A DNA stretch of 50,002 nt, from contig SFIW01000012.1 in assembly GCA_004556055.1 (NCBI GenBank), forward strand, positions 1 to 50,002, in the 5' to 3' direction. Source of the DNA: Planctomycetaceae bacterium (lineage in GTDB: Bacteria > Planctomycetota > Planctomycetia > Pirellulales > Thermoguttaceae). Position 1 is the first letter of the stretch. Each line of letters opens with the position of its first letter. Shown in pieces: positions 33,388 through 42,425 of the stretch. The notes beneath the pieces were generated by a model. The model made no database searches and had not been told where the DNA came from. It worked only from the letters and a program-made list of their open reading frames with translations. The position numbers were made by a program, and so were the translations under genes.

Positions 33388-34440
33388 TCACTTAATGGCG
33401 CGGGTCGTGCCAAATTGTTTTTTCGACGCAGGAACGCTCTTCCGATCCTGCGTAGCGACGATGCGAACGTTGGGCTTCGATTGGATTTCGCGCAAGTTCC
33501 GCGCGTTGATCTGAGCGTCGTCGGTCGCTTCGACGCGTTGAGCCTGACGGATCGCCTGACGCTGAGCGTTGACTTCGCCCTGTTCATAACTAACGGATCG
33601 AACTGTATTTGCGGCGCGGGCAAGCGGAGCGACTTGAGCGACGGGCGCTTCGCGACCAGGGGTCGAGGCGTATTGTCGAGGTTCGACTTCGCGGACGATT
33701 TCGCGCGATCGTTCGATCGTTTCTTCAACGGGACGGAATTGCGCGGCGGGACGCGTCGTGCCGAACGCTCTCTGGAGAGAAACGGCGACGTTCGTTGTGA
33801 AATCGTTCTTTGGCGCGCTGGCAACACGAGAATTGTACGTCGGAATCTTCGCGCTCATCTTGCTCGGGGAGGCGTCGTATGCTTCGACGTCGTAAAAGTT
33901 CAAACCGCTCGTAGGCGCGCTCTGATACGATGATTGACTCGAAGACGACGGGAAGGAGAAATTTTGATCGCACGGGGAGCATTGCAAGGAGGTATAGCCG
34001 CCTGCGGCGTAGGCGCCCGTTTCGTTGCATCCGCCGACGTAATCGCCGCAAATCGTGCAGGGATTGCAGTTCGATTTTGGCGGCCGAGGGGCGCATCCGC
34101 AATCGGGATAAATTCCCGAGGTCAGTTCGCAAATAATCCACTTGAAGGGCGCCGCTGCAAGCTCCGAAACGCTTCTGGCGAAATCACAACCTGTATAACA
34201 CGCAGAATCGTATCCGTACGAGGATCCGTAGGTGGGAATATCGCAAGTCGGTACATCGCAAGTCGGTACGTCGCAGGTAGGAGCGCAAGTCGGAACTTCA
34301 TAGGAAGGAGCGCAAGCTGGAATAGAAGGAACGTCGCAGGCTGGAGCGCACGCGCCGTATTGCGCATAGGACGCCGAGGCGCCGGTTAAAAGAACGGCTG
34401 CGACCGCCGCCAATAACGAAATCTTTACAGACGACTTCAT
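33388..34440 (-). CDS. Cys-rich secreted protein with CDVPT repeats, unknown function
   Basis: The 350-residue protein has a Sec signal (MKSSVKISLLAAVAAVLLTGASASYAQ). The first 110 mature residues contain about 20 cysteines, in C-A-P, CDVPT and CDIPT pentads and in CGCAPRPPKSNCNPCTICGDYVGGC. The pentads are encoded by 15-nt tandem units. The second half is polar, Arg/Gln/Ala-rich and probably disordered or coiled (ETIERSREIVREVEPR). I do not recognise a family. Cys-rich planctomycete proteins are thought to cross-link in the proteinaceous wall, so a structural envelope role is a fair guess. It sits between the thioredoxin-fold gene and a giant secreted protein gene, all on the minus strand, but it has its own terminator. 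Confidence 0.7.
   Translation of the reverse strand: MKSSVKISLLAAVAAVLLTGASASYAQYGACAPACDVPSIPACAPSYEVPTCAPTCDVPTCDVPTCDIPTYGSSYGYDSACYTGCDFARSVSELAAAPFKWIICELTSGIYPDCGCAPRPPKSNCNPCTICGDYVGGCNETGAYAAGGYTSLQCSPCDQNFSFPSSSSQSSYQSAPTSGLNFYDVEAYDASPSKMSAKIPTYNSRVASAPKNDFTTNVAVSLQRAFGTTRPAAQFRPVEETIERSREIVREVEPRQYASTPGREAPVAQVAPLARAANTVRSVSYEQGEVNAQRQAIRQAQRVEATDDAQINARNLREIQSKPNVRIVATQDRKSVPASKKQFGTTRAIK
34240..34284 (-). repeat. 15-nt tandem units encoding CDVPT
   Basis: Units 34240-34254 and 34255-34269 are identical (ATCGCAAGTCGGTAC); 34270-34284 is a diverged third unit. Each encodes one pentad of the Cys-rich protein. Confidence 0.8.
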
Positions 34441-34678
34441 TTTAGACCTCGCTAAAAATTTTATATCTCGAACGGATGTTTATTTCCACACAAAGCGCGA
34501 CGCAACACGGGACAAGATTCGCATTTCAGGGGCTTTTCTTACTTCCCTTTTTCGTCGCTAGTCCCTATATCGGAGATTAAATTTTTTGAGATTAGAAAAA
34601 GTTGTATTTTTGTTGAAATTGATAGAACTAGAAAATCTTGTTTATTTTATCCATCTGATATTTAGAGTTCTAAAGAAA

Positions 34679-34706
34679 AAAGACGCCAAGAAGAATTGGC
34701 GTCTTT
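34679..34706 (-). terminator. Terminator of the 1158-residue protein gene
   Basis: A perfect 11-bp stem (34679-34689 with 34696-34706, AAAGACGCCAA) with a 6-nt loop is followed on the minus strand by a T run. Confidence 0.85.
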
Positions 34707-34713
34707 TGAAGAG

Positions 34714-37700
34714 TCATTCCAGAACGTTGGGGATGGACGTTCTCTCGGCGTCGGCGGGATCGAGCGCTTCCACGACGTAGGCGGCGACGTCGTCAAGCCA
34801 TACTTCGCCAACTCCCGACATGGCGAAACGCACTCGCATGAGCCCGTCGCTTGTCGAATGACGATAGAAAGCGAATCGTTTCCATTCCGTCGCCTCTTGG
34901 AAGCGCAACGCTAGCGCGCGCCCCCCTTGGTTGTCGTAAATTTCGAATCCGTCGACCGAGTTCGTCAGTTTTTTCGGGATGCGTATCCAGCCCTGAACGC
35001 AAATTAACTGTCCGACCTTAGAAGGAAACTCCGTTTCGACCTCGACGATATTGCCTTCAATTTGCTGAGGGATTCTCTGAGAGGCGACGTCGTCGATCGG
35101 TTCGACGACGAGCTTGAGCACAGAGCTCGATTCCTTTCTTCCACCCCCCGACGGATCTTGATTTGCGACGTACGAGTAGGATGAAGCGCGGCCCCGAAGA
35201 ACGTTCGTTTGACGCGATTGCAGCGTCCATCCGTTGTCGGCAAGACTCTGAGCGCGTTCCATATCCCCCCCGCGAATGAGGTTTTCGTCATTCGCGCGCA
35301 GTTTCCCCGAGAGGAGCTTGTCGTATAGTTCGAGATACGCGGGCATATCGTAAAACGAGGCGGAAAGGGGAGTGACGGGCTTTGTTAGTTCGTTTCGAGT
35401 CGCCTCGCTCCAAAATCTCCGTTCGATATTTCGAATTTCGCGCGTCGCGCGTTCCGCGACGAGATAGGCTTGAGAAAAATCGCCGCGTTTTAGGAAAACA
35501 TCAGCGGAGTCGATCTGATCCCCGACGCGTTGAACCACCTCGCCAAGCGCCGGCGCATGGGGCGCTGATTTCGGGAAATATCCGTGTTCTTCGACATATC
35601 TTAGCGCGTAGACGGTTTGTTCGTAAAGGTCGAGCCTCTTTCGCGCTAATCCGACGGCGAGGGTCGCGAGTCGCTCGCCAAAGACAGGCGCGCGTTCCGA
35701 GAGCTTTTGACTCATCGAATCGGATTGCGTGAAGAAGAGGAGCGAGTTCATTGAACCTTCGTCGAGGGTGAAATAACATCCTCCTGCGCGTCGACGGGAG
35801 ACGATCTTTCTCAGCGCGCCGGGGGTGAGGAGGTCGGGGGAGTATCCTTCGCGCGTGGGGACGGTGGCGGTGAGATTGTTGACGGCGTCTTGTCCCATGA
35901 CGTATTGGTTGTCCTTTTCGGTCGAAACGGGTACGAAGAGGAGCGAACGCTTCGTTTGAGAGACGATTCCCTTGATATTGGGATACGACGTCTTGAGCAA
36001 CTCAGGATCGGGATCTCCGAGGGCGAACCAGGGTTCGACGAGGAGTAATTCGAGATTGATCGATTCAAGCGCGGCGGCGCGATACTGCGTTTTGTGATCC
36101 TTCGCGTCGAGAGGAGAGTTCGAAGCGAAGAATAGACCGCGACATTTGGCGAACATCGAAAGTCTGACGAGTTGTCGAATCTGTTCGTATGAAACGACGC
36201 CGGGCGTTTCGTCCGCCATTCCGCAGAATTGGCGCTGTAGGGTTGCGGTGATTGTCGGCTGCGTTTGCACGATATTCCAGAAGACGGCGCGCGTATTCGT
36301 CGCGAGGTTTTGAATTCTGACGAGCCAGTTCGCGTAATCGTTGAGATCGAGAGAGGAGAGGAGAGGTTCGCGGTTGAGGAGGAGCGCGTCTAACGCTCCT
36401 TCCTGGGAAAAGCGATCGATTCCCGTTTTAACGGATCCGACGATAGGTCGACGCAGTGGGTCGAGACGTCGCACGAGCATGAGGTCGTTTCGAACGTTTT
36501 CGGCGTCGTTTTCACGCAGTTCCCCGCCGATGTACCAGACGAGGACGGGATCATAGGCGCTTGGAACTTCCTTGCCGGCAAAGAATGAGTTTGCCGCTTC
36601 TTGCGTCATGTTCTGTTTAGGAGAAGCAAGCGCCGCAGCGTTTTGATCCGCAGCGTTTTTCTTTAAAGCGTCGATTCTCGCGACGTCTTCGTTGGAGACG
36701 AGTTGAGAACCGACGGGAGGGGCGGCGATTAGCCATACGCCAACCTCTTGCGCGTCGCTGAGCTGTCGCGCGGTCGGCGCTTCGTGGAGCCATATCGCGT
36801 TGAATCCGAGTCCCTTAAGAAATTGGAAGGATTCTCCTTGGTACTCTACGGCGCGTATGGAATAAACTTTTTGATCGGAACGGGTTTCGAGTTGTCCGTC
36901 GTGGAACTCGACGTCGGCGATAAGCCTTTCCGAGGGGCGGCGGAAGGAGTCGACGATCGCGTCTTCAGGACGTTCCAGAGTCCCGCTCCCGACAACCAGG
37001 GATTGCTGGACGGAAGGAACGGGCAGTTCACCTAGGGAACGTGCGGATTCGTCGAAGGCAACTGAGACGACCTGATTCTTATTCATAGCGTCGGCAAAAT
37101 TTGTCTGCTCGACGCGGTCGGGTAGCCTTGTTTCACGCGACGGAGTGAGAGCGAAGAGTTCTTCCGTCGGTCTGACGGAAAAAGCGCCGTTCCTGTTGAG
37201 GAATCGCGAGGCGGCGAAGAAGGTCGGTTCCGTGTCGGCGTACTCGGAGGCTCGGTCGGTTTTCGAGGGAGAGGTAGCGGCTTTTTGCGCTCCTGCGTCT
37301 GATGCAAAGGATAACTTGCGCTTCTTCTTTTCGTTGACTTTTTCGACGTCGATTGCGAACGGTTCTCGCTCGTAGAGGTCGTTTTCCGAGAAGTCCTGCG
37401 ACCCAAAAACCGGTGTGTTGGAGAGCTTTAAGCGGCATCCTTGGAGGTTAAGCGGCGTGAAGGCCGCGTTTTTTTCCCAGAGTTTCAGGGATTCGATAGA
37501 GGGAGGAAGGGGGTTGGCGATTTGCAGATCGTCGATCCAGAGAGAGTATCTGCCTATGCGCGCTTCAGAGACGAGAAGGAGTTGTCTGACGTACGCACAC
37601 TCCGTATTGACGGGTAATTTATATTCTCCGCGGAGGGACTGAGCCGTGCTTTCTAGGGTTTTCGCTAGTCCTGCGGGGAAGTCGAGGCGTTGCCACTCTC

Positions 37701-38190
37701 CAGGATTTTTGTATGCGGAACCGGGGATCATCGCGACGAGAGGTTCTCCGTTGTCGGGCCGCAGAGTCTTTGGGAAAACGACGAGCGCGGCGAGCGCGAC
37801 TCCAGGACGGTCGGAGCGGATCCAGAGGGACGGCTCGACGTCGTTGTAAATGGAAGGATAGTCGACGTAATGAGCGAGGATTACGACGCCGGGATCCTTG
37901 ACCTCGTACGAGATGAATTCGGAACGCGATCCTTCGTAGGCGTAATTCTGGACGCGACGGTGCGTTCGCAACTTGACGTCTCCGTCTTGGTAGAGGTAAC
38001 GCCAACTAACGCCGTCGGACTCAAAATCTTCGCGCCAAATCGAATCGGGATTTTTCTTCTCGAATCCTCGATCGTCAAGAAGATACCCTGAGAAGCCGGT
38101 CGGCTTGTCGACGGCTCCCAAAGCGTAGCTAAGGAGCGCGACGAAGAGCGCGCACGGGACGAACAACAGGGTGAAAAAATAACGTTTCAT
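34714..38190 (-). CDS. Very large secreted protein, unknown function, carbohydrate-enzyme-like
   Basis: The 1158-residue protein has a Sec signal (MKRYFFTLLFVPCALFVALLSYALGA). N-terminal residues of about 40-230 look like a jelly-roll (EDFESDGVSWRYLY, SLWIDDLQIA). The middle shows barrel-like segments seen in glycoside hydrolases: FLKGLGFNAIWLHEAP, VLVWYIGGELREND, VYNLR-like strands and DPLRRPIVGSV. The C-terminal 190 residues again look like a carbohydrate-binding sandwich (ENLIRGGDMERAQ, MSGVGEVWLDDVAAYV). I cannot identify paired catalytic acids, so no enzyme function is claimed. ATG 38190 is preferred over 38268 because AGGAGGAAG lies 11 nt upstream, and the longer version would overlap the next gene's terminator region. 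Confidence 0.65.
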   Translation of the reverse strand: MKRYFFTLLFVPCALFVALLSYALGAVDKPTGFSGYLLDDRGFEKKNPDSIWREDFESDGVSWRYLYQDGDVKLRTHRRVQNYAYEGSRSEFISYEVKDPGVVILAHYVDYPSIYNDVEPSLWIRSDRPGVALAALVVFPKTLRPDNGEPLVAMIPGSAYKNPGEWQRLDFPAGLAKTLESTAQSLRGEYKLPVNTECAYVRQLLLVSEARIGRYSLWIDDLQIANPLPPSIESLKLWEKNAAFTPLNLQGCRLKLSNTPVFGSQDFSENDLYEREPFAIDVEKVNEKKKRKLSFASDAGAQKAATSPSKTDRASEYADTEPTFFAASRFLNRNGAFSVRPTEELFALTPSRETRLPDRVEQTNFADAMNKNQVVSVAFDESARSLGELPVPSVQQSLVVGSGTLERPEDAIVDSFRRPSERLIADVEFHDGQLETRSDQKVYSIRAVEYQGESFQFLKGLGFNAIWLHEAPTARQLSDAQEVGVWLIAAPPVGSQLVSNEDVARIDALKKNAADQNAAALASPKQNMTQEAANSFFAGKEVPSAYDPVLVWYIGGELRENDAENVRNDLMLVRRLDPLRRPIVGSVKTGIDRFSQEGALDALLLNREPLLSSLDLNDYANWLVRIQNLATNTRAVFWNIVQTQPTITATLQRQFCGMADETPGVVSYEQIRQLVRLSMFAKCRGLFFASNSPLDAKDHKTQYRAAALESINLELLLVEPWFALGDPDPELLKTSYPNIKGIVSQTKRSLLFVPVSTEKDNQYVMGQDAVNNLTATVPTREGYSPDLLTPGALRKIVSRRRAGGCYFTLDEGSMNSLLFFTQSDSMSQKLSERAPVFGERLATLAVGLARKRLDLYEQTVYALRYVEEHGYFPKSAPHAPALGEVVQRVGDQIDSADVFLKRGDFSQAYLVAERATREIRNIERRFWSEATRNELTKPVTPLSASFYDMPAYLELYDKLLSGKLRANDENLIRGGDMERAQSLADNGWTLQSRQTNVLRGRASSYSYVANQDPSGGGRKESSSVLKLVVEPIDDVASQRIPQQIEGNIVEVETEFPSKVGQLICVQGWIRIPKKLTNSVDGFEIYDNQGGRALALRFQEATEWKRFAFYRHSTSDGLMRVRFAMSGVGEVWLDDVAAYVVEALDPADAERTSIPNVLE

Positions 38191-38272
38191 TGAACAAAGC
38201 TTCCTCCTGGCGGGAGTATAGAGAAAAGAAAACACGGTTGCAAGATCGCGCGATCGGAGGAAGGGCATAAAA

Positions 38273-38304
38273 AAAGACGACCGACTCTTTAGTCGATCGT
38301 CTTT
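38273..38304 (-). terminator. Terminator of the secretin gene
   Basis: A 14-bp stem with one mismatch (38273-38286 with 38291-38304) and a 4-nt loop. On the minus strand TTTTT follows. Confidence 0.75.
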
Positions 38305-38342
38305 CTAAACTTTCGCTCTAGGCTAAGAAGATTCTTTCAATC

Positions 38343-41300
38343 TCATTTAGCGGCGTTCTGGCCGGTCGCGAAGGCTTCTTCTTCTTCCTGGATGATGATG
38401 CGCGGGGTGACGGTCATGAGCATGCTCGTGGTTTCACGTCCAATAGCGCTGTTGGAGAAGAGTCTCTTGAGGTAAGGAATCTTGCTGAGGATCGGGACGC
38501 CGCCTTCATTACGACCTTCGCTAAGTCGCTTGATACCGCCGAGGAGAGCGGTGCCGCCGTCAGGCACGTTGACCGTGGTGTAGACGGAGAAGGACGAGGT
38601 GATCGGTTCCTGGATCGTAGTACCCTGGCTGACGATTTCCGAACCCTTGTTTTCGGTTCTTTCGTCCGTGATGCTTTCGACCAAGCTGCTCCCCTTGCTG
38701 GCGGAGGTGTTGCTCGTGGATACGGAGTCGGTTCCTTCGAACTTATAGGTGCGGTCGTTGTCGGTGATCTTGCTGAAGAAGGGGACGACGGTCATTCTGA
38801 CGTACTTACGATCGGGAGAAGCGGTCGCCTGAACCGTCATGAACTGACCTTCGTTGATGATCGTGATGACGGGTTGCTGAGCGACGGCGAAGTCTCCGAC
38901 GACGGGGATAACCGTGCTGACGTAAGGCACGCTCGTGGTGTCGCTGATGCTCGCGGTTTGACCGTTGAACATCGTGACTTTCGGAGCCTGAAGGACGTTG
39001 GTGCGGGAGTCGGATTCTGCGGCGGAGACAAAGAAGTAGGATTCAATGTCGCTCAAGATCGCGAAACCTAACTGAGCGCCGACCGACGGGTCGTAGTTTC
39101 CGAACTGCGGTACGGCGAGGCCGTAGCTGTTCTGGGAGAAGTTGACGTTCAGGTTGTCCGTAAAGGGCTTGCCGGTGGCGCTACCGTCGTAGATTCCGTA
39201 GACGCCCTTCTTAGAAGGAGTCAGGGTTTCGGAGTCGTCGTCGACAGAGGCGCTTGCGGCGTTGGACGGCTTGAAGGAGAGGTTCATGTTGACGCCGATT
39301 TTTTCGAAGTATTCGTCGCTGATCGTGATGAATCGAACTTCGACGGCGACCTGGAGGTCGTTAAGGGCGCGGAGCTTTTCGAGGAGCTCGCGAATCTCTT
39401 CGTGGTTTTCTTCCGTTTGACGAATCGCCAGCGTGTTGTTGAGGCCGAAGAACTGAGGCTCCGATTGGAGGGTTTCCCAGCTTTCGGGATCGACGACGGA
39501 GGTGATGAGACTGATGAGTTCTGTCGGGTCGTTCATGCTTCCGCCTTGACCTGTGGAGATAGGCGCGTTGGCGCCGCTCGCCTGGATCTGAGCGGTGATG
39601 TTGGGCGAGAGGAGAGTCGAGGAGCCGCCGAAGACGGTGTTGTTGAGTCCGGAGATCGTCGAGCTCGACCCGTGCAGACCGCGATTAGCGGCTTGCTGGT
39701 AGGCGCGAGAGTAACTCGATTCCATCGACAGAGGAGCGACCGTGTTATTGAAGTCGGGGACGCCGATGACGAGGTCGGCGACGGGATAGTATTTGACGAC
39801 AGTCTTGCTCGAGCGCTTGTTGGTCGCCGTGATCGTGAGGACTTCGTCTTCAACGATGTAGGTGAGGTTATAAGGCGCGAGAACGTGCTTGAGGTAGTTC
39901 TTGAGCGAGATGTTCTGGAGATTGGTGACAATGTTCATGTCGGAAGTGACGCCCATTTCGGAGAGCGCGGCTTCGTCGAGCATGATGTTAATACCGGTGT
40001 TGGAGCGGATGAAGTCGACGACGACGTCAAGCGGAGTCGGCTGGTCGAACGGAAGGGAGATTTGCATATCGAGCTTGCGGAGAATCTCCATATCGGCTTC
40101 GGAGCGGCTTGAACCAGGATTGACGCTCTGACGCTGCTTGGCGCGGTTCCAAACCTTCGGGTCGAAGACGAGAGGATTCGCGTCGTCCACGAGAGAGTAG
40201 GCGGAATTTTCGACGTCGTTGAAGGACTTTAGAACGCGTTCGTTCTTCGTTTCCTTAAGACTTTCGTTGAAAGCGACTTGACCGCCCAACTGAGCCTTCT
40301 GGATCATCTGGATCGCGACGACGTTGTTATGAGAGTAATCGCGACACTTCTTAGCGAGGATGAGCGCTTCTTCGTAGCGTCCTTCTTCGATGAGGTCGTT
40401 GAACTTCTCCGTGTCTTCGGCGAGACGATTCTGAATATCGAGCTCGTTCTGACGCTTTTCGCGCATATATTCTTCAACGTCGCGATTATTCGTAGCGTTT
40501 GCGATACGCGCGCCGTTGACGTCGATGAATTTTTCCGTGTCGGCGATCGCCATATCGACGGAGTATGAGAAGTGAGCCTTGAGCGCGGCGTCAAGCTGGG
40601 AAGATTCGATTTCCGTTCGAAGCTGCTTGAGGTCGGCGAGCGCTTCCTTAGGTTCGGTTTCGCGCGCTTCGTTCTGCTTCGCAATGAAGGCGGCGATTTC
40701 GTTTTGGATCGCGTCGGGCTGCTGCGTCAAGTCAATACCGGTCTGAGAGACGGCGACTTCGGGCATGCTTGCGACGGGATTGTTGAGTTTGGCGATCGAG
40801 TCGTTGATGTGACGGATCGTCGCTTGATCGAGTTCGGCGGAGTAACGTAGCGCGTCGCGATAGTTCGTGAGAGCGAGAGCGTTATTCCCCTTAGCGGCGG
40901 CTTCGTCGGCTTCCTGAACGTAGAGGTAACCGGCGCTTTCACCTTCAGAGATACCGGGTACGGTGGCTTGCACCTGACGAACGGCGTTGGAGCGCGTCGA
41001 GGCGACCTCGCGAAGGAAGGTTGAAGGGGAATCGCCGCCGGCAAAAGCGCTTTCAGGGACGCCGAGGCTTTGCATCTGGCGGGCGATCGCTTCCGCTTGT
41101 TCGACCTGACCGTTGGCGGCCAAGGAGCGCGCTTCCTGGAGCTTTGCCTGGATGGAAGCGACTTGACGTTTTGTCGCTTCGGAGAGTCCTGTCAAAGGAG
41201 CGGACTGATTTGCGACGGGAGTCGAGGCCAGACGATCGTCGTTGATGCGAGCGAGAACGGAGTCGACGTCCATCTTGCGATTGAGCGTAGCGACGTCGAG

Positions 41301-41846
41301 GGTGACGTTCAACTTGCTTGCTTCGGCGACGAGAGCTTCAGCGGAATCGAGATCCTGGCAACGACGGAGCGCTTCCGCTTGTTCGAGGTAATTTTTGGCA
41401 AGTTCACGCTTGACGGTTTCAGTCATACCTTGCGAACTTGCGGCGTCGCTAATTTTCTTGAATTGTTCGATAAGCGGCGTTACATATTCCGGTCTATCGC
41501 TTGCTGGGGTGTAAGCGGCGTTAAGCGCTTTCGCCTCATTGACAAAACGCGTGGCAGAGACGACGTCGCGACTCATGAGAGAACGACGCGCCTTGAGCAG
41601 AAGCTCTTGACTGCGCACGAGCGTAGGATAGGTAGCGGAGTCAGCCGTGCCGTTGACAACAACGGAACCGGCAACCGGGGTTTGCGCGTAGGCGCTGGGC
41701 GAAATGCCGAGCGCAAAAGCCGCCGAGCCAAAGCCCAACGCAACCGCCAACAAACCAGTCTGAATCTTTTTGGTTGGTTCCAACACGATACTCCTTTCGA
41801 GACTCGTAGATTTACGCATAGTGTTACGAGTGGCGCCAATAGTCAT
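38343..41846 (-). CDS. Secretin (GspD/PilQ-type) with a long helical N-terminal region
   Basis: The 1167-residue outer-membrane pore protein has a signal peptide at about 27-55 (LLAVALGFGSAAFALGISPSAYA, offset from the start). Residues 60-590 are helical with TPR-like pairs (AALTNYRDALRY, EEALILAKKCRDYS). An STN-like N0 domain follows at about 590-690 (ISLPFDQPTPLDVVVDFIRS). The C-terminal secretin core (about 900-1150) reads LQAPKVTMFNGQTASISD, VYTTVNVPDGGTALLGG, and the signature VPILSKIPYLKRLF. No GspE, GspF or pilin peptidase genes are in the window. It may export the DUF1559 protein 8 kb away (inference). ATG 41846 has GGGAGG at 6-8 nt. The 579-nt region upstream is noncoding. Confidence 0.9.
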   Translation of the reverse strand: MTIGATRNTMRKSTSLERSIVLEPTKKIQTGLLAVALGFGSAAFALGISPSAYAQTPVAGSVVVNGTADSATYPTLVRSQELLLKARRSLMSRDVVSATRFVNEAKALNAAYTPASDRPEYVTPLIEQFKKISDAASSQGMTETVKRELAKNYLEQAEALRRCQDLDSAEALVAEASKLNVTLDVATLNRKMDVDSVLARINDDRLASTPVANQSAPLTGLSEATKRQVASIQAKLQEARSLAANGQVEQAEAIARQMQSLGVPESAFAGGDSPSTFLREVASTRSNAVRQVQATVPGISEGESAGYLYVQEADEAAAKGNNALALTNYRDALRYSAELDQATIRHINDSIAKLNNPVASMPEVAVSQTGIDLTQQPDAIQNEIAAFIAKQNEARETEPKEALADLKQLRTEIESSQLDAALKAHFSYSVDMAIADTEKFIDVNGARIANATNNRDVEEYMREKRQNELDIQNRLAEDTEKFNDLIEEGRYEEALILAKKCRDYSHNNVVAIQMIQKAQLGGQVAFNESLKETKNERVLKSFNDVENSAYSLVDDANPLVFDPKVWNRAKQRQSVNPGSSRSEADMEILRKLDMQISLPFDQPTPLDVVVDFIRSNTGINIMLDEAALSEMGVTSDMNIVTNLQNISLKNYLKHVLAPYNLTYIVEDEVLTITATNKRSSKTVVKYYPVADLVIGVPDFNNTVAPLSMESSYSRAYQQAANRGLHGSSSTISGLNNTVFGGSSTLLSPNITAQIQASGANAPISTGQGGSMNDPTELISLITSVVDPESWETLQSEPQFFGLNNTLAIRQTEENHEEIRELLEKLRALNDLQVAVEVRFITISDEYFEKIGVNMNLSFKPSNAASASVDDDSETLTPSKKGVYGIYDGSATGKPFTDNLNVNFSQNSYGLAVPQFGNYDPSVGAQLGFAILSDIESYFFVSAAESDSRTNVLQAPKVTMFNGQTASISDTTSVPYVSTVIPVVGDFAVAQQPVITIINEGQFMTVQATASPDRKYVRMTVVPFFSKITDNDRTYKFEGTDSVSTSNTSASKGSSLVESITDERTENKGSEIVSQGTTIQEPITSSFSVYTTVNVPDGGTALLGGIKRLSEGRNEGGVPILSKIPYLKRLFSNSAIGRETTSMLMTVTPRIIIQEEEEAFATGQNAAK

Positions 41847-42425
41847 CCCTGACCTCCCAGATTCTCCGGAAGAAAAAAATCAGTGAAAAAAATCGTCTTT
41901 CGTCGTTTTGCTTAAGGGCGTCGATCCTTCGGCGGTTGTCCCTTTCGCTTGACTTCGAATTGCTGGCGACTTGCTCCATCGAAAAACTGATGATTTCCAA
42001 AGTCGCTCAAAGGCTCCCGCCTTTGCGCGGCACGATTCGAGACACTCTCGAATCTTCAGTATTCTCACTCCTTTCGTCAATACCGAAAGGACGCGGAACA
42101 CCCATTTTTTCCTAATAACTATAATCGTACTTCATACGGTATATAATTAGCCAAAAAATCGCGTTTTGGCACGCTTTTTTGGAATTTATACAGGATAACG
42201 TCTAAAACGAACGAACTAATTGATCTTAATTGACGCAATGTAGGCCTTTTTACACGTTTTAATCCTCCTGTTACTCTGCTTTATCGGTAGAAACGTTACG
42301 ACGTATAAGAAAAAAGGGGGATTTTTTAGAGAAATTCACAGATTCTTCATACTTGTTATTATCTGTCTGTAGAGCGTTTCCAGACTTTTGAGAGAAAAAA
42401 GAGGAGCGACGCGGCTCCTCTTCGT
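41847..42425. other. Long intergenic region between the secretin and kinase genes
   Basis: Contains the kinase terminator (42399-42422) and otherwise about 550 bases without a gene. A 73-codon minus-strand frame (42101-41880) has no protein-like features. A/T-rich sequence at 42110-42240 may hold the secretin promoter, but no -35/-10 pair with good spacing is evident. Confidence 0.45.
42399..42422 (-). terminator. Terminator of the kinase gene
   Basis: A 9-bp perfect stem AAGAGGAGC/GCTCCTCTT with a 6-nt loop is followed on the minus strand by TTTTTTCTC. Confidence 0.8.

Noticed and set aside
41880..42101. 73-codon minus-strand frame between the secretin and the kinase
   Set aside because: It starts at GTG without a ribosome site, has a mixed Ser/Arg/Lys composition, and shows no conserved motif; it reads as leader DNA.
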